DNA from: Bicyclus anynana
Taxonomy: Eukaryota > Arthropoda > Insecta > Lepidoptera > Nymphalidae
DNA length: 64,000 nucleotides
Assembly (NCBI RefSeq): GCF_947172395.1
Contig: NC_069086.1
Coordinates: 32,501-96,500 of the forward strand
Reading direction: 5' to 3'
In this document: piece after piece, positions 56,470 to 64,000 of the stretch
Layout: every line of letters starts with the position of its first letter
Position numbering within the stretch: position 1 is the first letter of the stretch
Program-made: the position numbers and the translations under genes
Notes under the pieces: generated by a model
Database searches by the model: none
Told to the model about the DNA's origin: nothing
Seen by the model: the letters and a program-made list of their open reading frames with translations, nothing else

Positions 56470-58020
56470 CAGGAGCCCCGTGGAGGGAGACAGGAGGATA
56501 TCGCCCTCTGGTCTACGACGACTGAAGTCGGAGAAGTCACAAGTCGCCCGCGCGAGCCCCCGCCGCCGGCGCGCGGCGTGCGGCCCGCGCAGTGCCGGGG
56601 CCGGACTCGCGCGCCGGCCCTCGCAGCGCGCGCCCGCTCCCACGCGCTCCCAGCATGCTCGCCCTGCCGCCCGCCGCGCCGCCCGCCCGCGCGCCCGCGC
56701 CGCCGCCCGAGCCCGACAAACACGACTACCCCTTCGGTGAGTGTTCCGCAGCCGCCGCCCGCCAGCGCCGGCCGAGGAGACGCAGCCGGCTCCGCGCGCG
56801 GCGGGCGCGAGCAGCCTTGCGGCGGCCGGCGCTGCGTTTTATCATCCGCGATTAGATAAAGCGAAATCGCTGCTGCGCTCCGCGGGCCGAGTGCCTGCAG
56901 TGCCCGCACGAGCGGCGCGCGCGCAGCCCGTCGCCGCCGGCGGTGGGTAAGAGGCACCTCCTCGAGAGATGTGTCCGCAGTGCACAGCTCTGTGGGCCCC
57001 AGCGATGACGGAAAATTACGATTCCGTCCGACAAGTGTGAGGATGATAAAGGAAGACGAAAGTGTAAACATTGTAAGTACCCAATCAAAATTATCAAAAT
57101 AAGTAGATACATAACAGTACTACTGAGAAGGTAGGCGAGTAGCTAGTACAGCCTGCTGCAACCGTCGGCGGGCGCGACCTGGCGACGGCTGCGAGCGACG
57201 TGGCACAGGCACGGAGCGGGCACGGGCACGGAGCGAGCACGCACAGGGCACGTGACCGACTGTGAACCGACCGGAGCTCCCGAGCTCGTCAAAAGTCTGT
57301 GAACGCAATAGGGGTTCTAACTCTTTTACTTACACTTTAGCTGTGTTCGATTTCCTTTTAATTATATCTTTTAATTATTTCAACAAAAGTACGAGTGATA
57401 CCTACGCAGACTCACTTTTCAGGATAATACCTGTATTCCTAGGTACGTACTGTACGTGCGTACGTACGGTACGATACGATACGTAAGGTACGGAGGGCAA
57501 CCCTAGTAAAGACTCAGTTTTCCAAGTATTGAGAGGTTTTTTAATTGTGAAAAATACAAAAAATCACTTCTGGTGTGCCTATTACACTTGAAGTGTTCCC
57601 TCAATTTCATCTAGAACCATCATCATCATCATCCAGGATCCTGACTACCTTAATAAGAATTTTCAAATTCGGTCCACAATTGCGAGCGCGGACCGACTCC
57701 AGTGCGCTCGCCGGGCGTAGAGCGAGAGAGTCTCTAGAGGTCTCGCAGACACGAGCTGGCGGTGGAACTACTGCTAGTGCGCGGCGCTGTCGATCACGGT
57801 TCATTACAATAGTTGAAATGTTCGACGTGTCGTAGCATATGTAGTGTAGAAAAGAAAACTCGCAGTCGACCAGCGAGCAGCGACCTGATTCACATTCAGC
57901 GCGGGCGCTGCGCGGGGCGGCGGCGCGGGCGCGCGGGGGGGGCAGCGATAAGAGCCCGCGCCGCCGCCCCGCGCCGCGCCGCCCCGCTGAAGCCATGCGC
58001 CCATGCTCGGCTCGACGACG
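56470..58020. promoter_or_regulatory. GC-rich island complex (possible promoter or first exons)
   Basis: Three GC-rich blocks (about 56545-56960, 57150-57270, 57690-58010) stand out from AT-rich surroundings. The last includes a perfect 21-bp GC palindrome (57910-57930 with 57954-57974), whose loop has eight G and GATAAGAG. A GTAC/GTACG-rich run lies at about 57440-57495. Frames in these blocks on either strand are Arg/Ala/Pro-rich and look accidental. Confidence 0.45.
56655..56739 (+). CDS. Candidate first coding exon of an unidentified gene running right
   Basis: ATG at 56655 in a GC-rich island; 28 codons to a strong donor (TTCG|GTGAGT, GT at 56736). The peptide is Pro/Ala-rich and ends EPDKHDYPF. 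No product recognised and no matching next exon found in the window, so a gene continuing past the right edge through a long intron is a guess. It could also be chance coding in GC-rich DNA. Confidence 0.3.
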
Positions 58021-58029
58021 GTATGATCC

Positions 58030-59040
58030 AATAATACACTGTAATCTTTGGGTATGATTGCAATTGCTACGGAACGGAGCTGGCGACTGGCTCTAGCAAC
58101 ACTTTTTCTAAAAGCAAAAATGATGTCTAGGGCAAATTTGTACAAATATTGTTACGAATGTTATAGTCGAGGAGCCGAAGAGGGGATTTTTGCCATTACT
58201 CGAGCGCGGCAGTTGAACATAAATAAGAATACCTCCACCAAGTATGAGCTCTATACGTATTTCCTTTTTTTTTATATATAATATACATATAGTATATATA
58301 ATATACAATAATACTCATCCAGCACGTCAGATAGGTACCTATAGGAAAAATTGTTTAAAATGATAGCTAAAAGGCATTTTGAAAATCTAACGATTTGACC
58401 GTAACGAAATATAATAGAATAGGAGGGTTCCAAACTTACAAAATAAAATCCTTATATTTCAGTATCAGAGCCACAAGCACGTTCAATTGTTTGAAGAAAA
58501 TAGTGTAAAAAATAATCGCTAATATTTTCTAACAATTACAGTAAGCCGAAATTTTCGAAATTGCCTTTAAAGTCTGCAGTTTTTTTTCCCACCGCTGAAA
58601 GCGAAAAATGTTTTTATCCAATTATATTTCATAACATCTAATCTACTAAATGTAATCGGTCCCCATGACGCTTTCGTAACTGCAAATTTAGCATGCTGGG
58701 CTCCCCTACTATTAGGATGCTTAATTCAATAAATATTTATACTTAAAATGTTTTTAAATAATGCATTATTTTAAAATGAACTTGATTACCATAAAACCCG
58801 GACAAGTGTGAGTTGTACCAGTGAAGAAGGTTCCAACGATGTTACCTAAAGATGTAATAATAAAATATAAAGGCTCATAAACAATACCTAAATAGCAACC
58901 GGAATGGGGATGATGTTAGGTTTGAATATATTGATTTTTATGAGACATTCGGGTAAATAATGTCGATATTAACTAATTAATGTGTAAAAAGCAAAAATAT
59001 TCTGGATGTTTGCAAAATAAATAAGATTACAAAATTTCAA
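58030..59040. other. AT-rich stretch with old repeats
   Basis: A TATATA-rich run at about 58270-58300; AACCCGGACAAGTGTGAGTTG (about 58795), a reversed common retroposon end; and the repeat shared with 54235-54400 at 58909-59055. No gene. Confidence 0.45.
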
Positions 59041-59580
59041 ATTCTACTAAAAATCTAGACGGAAAATTCTCATCAATACAAATTAACCAAGCCCAAACAC
59101 AAGGTAGCTACTGTAAACCGTTAAGGAGTTTCCTTTCCTTGATCTTTATCAACACACCCCTAATGACAGTTATAGGTAACCCATCTAGGTGGAAAGTCCT
59201 CATCAATAAAAATGAATCAAGCACAAACACAAGTCAATCGTTTAGGAATTCCCTCGTCTGTATTTTGGCTTCATCATCAGATCGATTCCAAACCATCATG
59301 AAATTGTAGTGCTTTAAAATATATGAAAAAATTTACAAACACACTAGTCACCCACATAATTTTTGAAAATTCCCCGCGATTTCTCCAGGATCCCATCATC
59401 AGATCGTGACATGATGACTATGGGACCACATGGGGGACTATATATCCTTTTAAACCAAAAAAGAATTTTAAACAAACCTAAATCGGTTCAGGTGTCTTCG
59501 AGTAGTCGATGTAGGTAGCTACATAAAAAAAAACGATCAACTTGAGAACCTCCTCCTTTTTGAAGTTGCTTAAAAATTTA
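59041..59580 (-). mobile_element. CGACTT-family repeat, reversed
   Basis: Reversed internal units (59045-59105, 59180-59280) and a reversed start (GAACCTCCTCCTTTTTGAAG, 59547-59566). Confidence 0.7.
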
Positions 59581-61261
59581 CTAAGCCCAAACACAAGGTA
59601 GCAACTGGATACCGTTAAGGAGTTCCCTCAATTGTCCTTGATCTTTAGGTACTAACACTTTCCATAATAACTTTCAACCCCTGATTCACCCCATTTTGAT
59701 TTAATTTTGAAGACAAAATGATATGACCTTTTTCGTTTTAGTTACATTTGAATTAATTCAGTAGTTTCAGCGTGATACTTTATCAAAAAAAAATACAGAC
59801 AGAGAGACAAAAATGAAAAAATATATTATCGATCATATAATGCCCTCCAAATAAAATTATTAAAATAACTTCAACTTGCGGACGCCCGCGACTTCTTCCG
59901 CGTGAAAATCGATGTAAACTTTCAACCCCTATTTCACACCTTTTTAACTCAGAATACAGAAAACCACCAGAAGGAGTGATAGCGCAAAGAAGTGAAGCCA
60001 TTTAAACTACACATTTTACGATTACTCACTCTGTGTTTGTCGTGTTGTTTGACGTGCTATACACGTGACAAATTTAATTAAATTAAGCCGTCTTGTGCTA
60101 TTTCTTCGTGTAAAAATGCCGTTGGTAGAAAAAAGAAACTGAATAGGATCACATTTCACGTGTAAGTAGCACAAATAAATATTCTTATGTTAAAATAATG
60201 AATAATTTTTACGTGAATTTAGTTGTCATAGAAACCGATGACTTCATTTTGTAAGTGTTGCCAATGTAATTGTTTTGATTTTCCCTACTTTTAATTTCAA
60301 TTCAAGGATTTATTATTTATGTAAAATATTAATCAACTAAATAGGTAGGCATAGGTTCCGGCAATTAAGTTGAAATAAAATTGTGGTAATCAGCGCAGAT
60401 AAAGAAAGTGTAAAGTAATCTTAAAGCTTTAAAATTTTACAAATAACAATGGCGTGCTATATTATAATAAGTTCGTTTGTTCTTGTCTGTTTGTGTGTTT
60501 GTTTGCACATTTGTTTGTTTTCGTGTGCTTGTTTGGTCTTTTGTTTGTTTGTGTACCTACTTGTTTGCTTGTTTGTTTGAGCAAGAGGATTAAATAAAAT
60601 ATTTTTATCTTCAAAACACATTCTTAAAAGATATTAAACCAATTCAATGGCCTTATTTATACTTGAATTTTAAGAGACATAAAAATTAGAGAAATAAGAC
60701 GAGATAATAATAACTGTGCACACGATTGAAATACATATTTATAATAATAATATAATATAATTATATGGAATATATAAAATTATTATTGTAAATATGTATT
60801 TCTTTAGTTCGTTAGTTGATAAATTTTATAATAACCGTCTTATTATATCTATTATTTATTTGTCCTTGTCTTAAATTTTTTAGAGTTCATTTTCTTGCTG
60901 ACTCTTAGCAATCACTAGAAAACCGGTCCCACTGTTTTTATTATTTACCATACAAGTTAACATTTAATGTGATGAACTGTACACTTATTGTTTTCCTTTT
61001 AACATTATAAATGTTTACCACAAAATAGGGAAAAATTTAACAGCCTCATGTACTAGCAACATTACGCGGGTGAGAATTGCGACGAGTGCAGGCTGTTGTG
61101 TACAATTTTTGGACACACTGCGCACTATAGAATGACATCTAAACGTGGCTTCTGGTGGTTTTCTGTATTCTGAGCTTTTTAATTATATTTTTGCAACTTT
61201 TTGAAGTATAATAAATAGTCTTCTAAACATTTTACATAAACAAATTTACCTTATACTTACT
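59581..61261. other. AT-rich intergenic DNA
   Basis: A reversed Helitron end (CTTGCGGACGCCCGCGACTTC, about 59874), a TTTG microsatellite (60470-60585), and a 24-bp inverted repeat with one mismatch (60729-60752 with about 60779-60802). No gene recognised. Confidence 0.45.
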
Positions 61262-62107
61262 TATGTACTCTCATTTATTTATTAGTTCTTTTATTTTTAA
61301 TTTTTAACAATGTCAATATAATTATAAAATACAAAACACTATAAAAAAATTGTAAAAAAAAATCAACCCTCCCGCTGCGGGACATTTGAGTGCTCAAGCA
61401 ACCGGTTGTGAGGAACCTCCTCACAATACGCGCCGTCTCAAGAATCACTGCCTTCTGTATCCGACTCTTGATCCAACAGCTAAGCGAAAGCTTCATAAGG
61501 TTGAAGCTTTTCGCTATAAGACCATTAACTGAAACAACTATCGGAACAATAATAGTTGACTCAACATTCCACATGGCGGTAATCTCGTGAGCAAGGTCCA
61601 AGTATTTTGATACTTTTTCCTTTTCAGCTTTAACCAGATTATCGTCATGTGGAACTGTAATATCAACAACTATTGCACGACGCACTGACCGATCGACTAG
61701 CACTATATCCGGTTTATTGGATACTATATACCTGTCAGTGATAATCGTTCGGTCCTAGTAGAGCAATGCACTGCTATTTTCAAGAACTGACACTGGTTCG
61801 TACCTATAGTAAGGCATCTCAAAATCGATAAGGCCATACTGAAGAGCAAGCTGTTGGTGGATTATCTTGGCTACTTGATTATGTCTGTGCAAGTATTCGC
61901 CGTTAGCAAGGTGAGAACACCCGGACACAATATGCCTGAGGGACTCCCCAGGACGATGACACGCTCGACAGATGTCTGGAGTGCCATCTTTCATAATGTG
62001 TTTCCGGTAGTTTCTCGTCTTTATAACTTCGTCCATAACTGCACAGACAAAACCCTCGGTTTTCCCAAAGAGGTCACCGAATTTCAACCAAGATACAGAT
62101 GTTAGGT
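61262..62107 (-). pseudogene. Second R2/R4-type LINE fragment with zinc knuckle and endonuclease
   Basis: Same family as 12591-13270 but longer at its 5' side. It keeps the CCHC knuckle (CRACHRPGESLRHIVSGC) before RHNQVAKIIHQQ and then the PD...D nuclease core region. Broken by a TAG at 61755-61757, where the other copy has a Trp codon, and by a 7-bp deletion near 61500 that shifts the frame; a different C-terminus follows. It is 5'-truncated at about 62107. Confidence 0.78.
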
Positions 62108-62149
62108 ATTAGATCTACATCCAGCAACGAAATGAAACAGCAGTGCGTG

Positions 62150-62472
62150 TTGCCAGTGTTGGCAGTGAGTCATCTCCGCCATCACTGGCAACGTCATCAA
62201 CCCATATTCGGCTCACTGCTGAGCTCGAGTCTCCTCTCAGAATGAGAGGGGTAAGGCCATTAGTCCACCACGCTGGTCCAATGCGGATTGGCAGACTTCA
62301 CACACGCAGAGAATTAAGATAATTCTCTGGTATGCAGGTTTCCTCACGATGTTCTCCTTCACCGATGGAGACACGTGATATCTAAGTTAGAGGTGCACGC
62401 CCCGGACCGGTTTCGAACCCACACCCTCCGGAATCGGAGGCAGAGATCATATCCACTGGGCTGTCACGGCTA
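62150..62472 (-). repeat. tRNA-derived SINE, full or near-full length
   Basis: On the minus strand: head GTGACAGCCCAGTGGATATG, B box GGTTCGAAACC (62409-62419), then GTGCACCTCTAACTTAGATA, and a body with CCCCTCTCATTCTGAGAGGA and CGAGCTCAGCAGTGAGCCG. The same family gives the fragments at 44.5 and 45.9 kb. Confidence 0.82.
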
Positions 62473-63060
62473 TTCAAAAAGTCGAATTACCTACTGTTTA
62501 AAGTTTTATTAAAAATAACGACAAAATTAAAAGTCTATCAAGTCAAGCGCCCTCTCTCAAGAGTTTTATTTGAATGTTGATAACCTTTGGTTGCAAATGT
62601 GACCCCGCGCTGTGTCTCTGACGAGTGCGTACCTACTCATTCTTCTGCGTCGTATCGAATATAAATAATAACAATGTATTGAGCAGAACATTTCCCCGCA
62701 AATCAAATATGTGTTCACTCGGCACACAGTTATCTTTGATACATTTACTTATAGATTTTTTGCCGTAGCATTTTCATTTATAGAAAGGTAGATGCGTCAA
62801 TAAGAAGTAGTAATTTCAAACAAACGTCTGTTTCGAGAGACGCCTAGGCTCGGTTAAATGTTACCCACGCATACCTAGTCTCGAGACTAGGAGGTTCAAT
62901 CAATAACCAGACATAGACTTTAAAAAAATCGTAATCGTCAAGAACATTATCAAATATTTCCAATTTGAACAATATCGTAAGACTGGGCGCTCCCCGCCCG
63001 CTGCCTGCTCATTAAAACCACAGTAAATATAACAAGTTAAAACCGTCATAAATATAAACA
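62473..63060. other. Intergenic DNA, no gene recognised
   Basis: Mixed-composition sequence without a coding frame or recognised repeat. Confidence 0.4.
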
Positions 63061-63084
63061 TGTAATAACGTTGGAACCGTTCGT

Positions 63085-63300
63085 CGCGGCACAGGCGCGG
63101 CGGGCGGGGGGGGGGGGCCGAGCTGATAAGAGCGCGACCTCCGGCCTGTGCTTCAAAATATTAATATCTTATTTAATTTAAAACAGTCATCCTCCCCCCG
63201 CCGCCGCCCGCGCCCGCACCCCCTCGTCTCGTCCGAGGCGCGCGACACTAGTTGGGTACTGCGGCGCGCCGCGCGGTCGCATCGCCAGAGCCATCGTGCT
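63085..63300. promoter_or_regulatory. Second GC-rich island with G-run and GATA motif
   Basis: GGCGGGCGGGG... (a G-run of about 13) is followed by CCGAGCTGATAAGAGCGCGAC (63117-63137) and a CG-rich block at 63185-63290. The GATAAGAG-after-G-run arrangement repeats that at 57933-57958. Possible promoter; no gene is visible in this window. Confidence 0.4.
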
Positions 63301-63944
63301 ATAATGCATGTTCATTTCATTGCACCCTGCACAGTGCACAGTGGAGTGCCACGAGTGGGTCGCAAGGGTCGGCTCGGGGTTCCGTAGGTATCGTACCGTC
63401 TGTATGTACCAAATGTAATATACGTCGAGTGTACGCTAGGTAGGTAGACAGGAGCTAACGTAGGCACCTTTTACAATAACAGTAAGGCGTTATCAGTCAC
63501 AAGCACACCACACACAATAGTATACGAGCAGTCATAACGACCAGTGATTGTCTCTATAGTCTGTGGTTAGCCTATGTAGGTGCATCGTATATTGTGTATC
63601 GTAACTTCAATCACGGAGTCTTGGTCTTTGGACTTTAAATATATCGCTCCCTTGAGCTACCCACTTACATATACTAACACGTTTAGAAAACTCAACACTC
63701 ACAAAAGCTAAGATTTACCTGATGGAACAGCATGTGACATAGGTGTAGGACCTACGCATGTACTACTTAACTACCTACTTAACTTAGGTAGGTAGTAATG
63801 GTAGGTCCATTTTTCTACAGCCTTATCATATCAAATCAAATCAAATCATCATTTACGTATTTGCTAGAATGTGGTACATGTTTTGATCATATCATCATCA
63901 TCAAATTTTATTGAATTTCATGTATGTTTATTAATCTAAGCCCA

Positions 63945-63990
63945 ACCCAACAATGAGTTACTGCCTCTGCGCAGTAACTCATTGTTGGGT
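63945..63990. repeat. Perfect 19-bp inverted repeat
   Basis: 63945-63963 and 63972-63990 are exact inverted copies (ACCCAACAATGAGTTACTG) around an 8-nt spacer. Not followed by a T-run. Possibly the end of a fold-back transposon that continues beyond the window. Confidence 0.7.
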
Positions 63991-64000
63991 GTTGATGCGT

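Overview
The window is nuclear DNA from an insect, almost certainly a moth or butterfly. The evidence is: perfect (CCTAA)n arrays, the insect telomere repeat; R1-clade LINEs with poly(A) tails joined directly to those arrays, as described for the silkworm TRAS/SART elements; a Bm1-like tRNA-derived SINE; Helitrons of the kind common in Lepidoptera; and two spliced host genes with GT-AG introns. The arrays read CCTAA on the + strand, so the left side should face the telomere and the right side the chromosome interior.

Region 1 (1-11115) is a telomeric patchwork: three R1-clade LINEs separated by CCTAA arrays of about 134, 14 and 10 units. The first shows only a gag-like ORF1 and a long 3' UTR. 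The second is 5'-truncated and carries a nested R1-like element with a 12-bp target duplication. The third has endonuclease, reverse transcriptase and RNase H, broken by a frameshift and an 834-bp DNA transposon. Region 2 (11116-16738) is a 140-bp subtelomeric satellite split by LINE remnants, one of them an R2/R4-type element in a TTA microsatellite. Region 3 (16739-35886) is a nest of LTR elements: a Ty3/gypsy element sits in a Helitron, and two BEL/Pao elements sit in the gypsy element (antisense in its 5' LTR, sense in its integrase). All have target-site duplications, and the LTR divergences fit the nesting order.

Region 4 (36216-48767) holds the host genes, both on the minus strand. The first is an eight-exon receptor guanylate cyclase (predicted 1110 aa). 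The second is a four-exon spermidine/thialysine-type N-acetyltransferase (predicted 175 aa). Every splice junction of both models keeps the reading frame. Region 5 (48768-64000) is mostly short interspersed repeats (fold-back elements, a Helitron, SINEs, RTE fragments, a second R2/R4-type copy). Two GC-rich islands near 56.5-58.0 kb and 63.1-63.3 kb may be promoters or first exons of a gene lying to the right.

The LINEs probably take part in telomere upkeep or live on telomeres without harm. The two host genes are unrelated in function: cGMP signalling at the membrane and acetylation of polyamine-like substrates. The most interesting points are the possible ORF1-only telomeric LINE, the subtelomeric satellite, telomere-like TAGGG tracts inside two unrelated DNA transposons, and the datable transposon nest.
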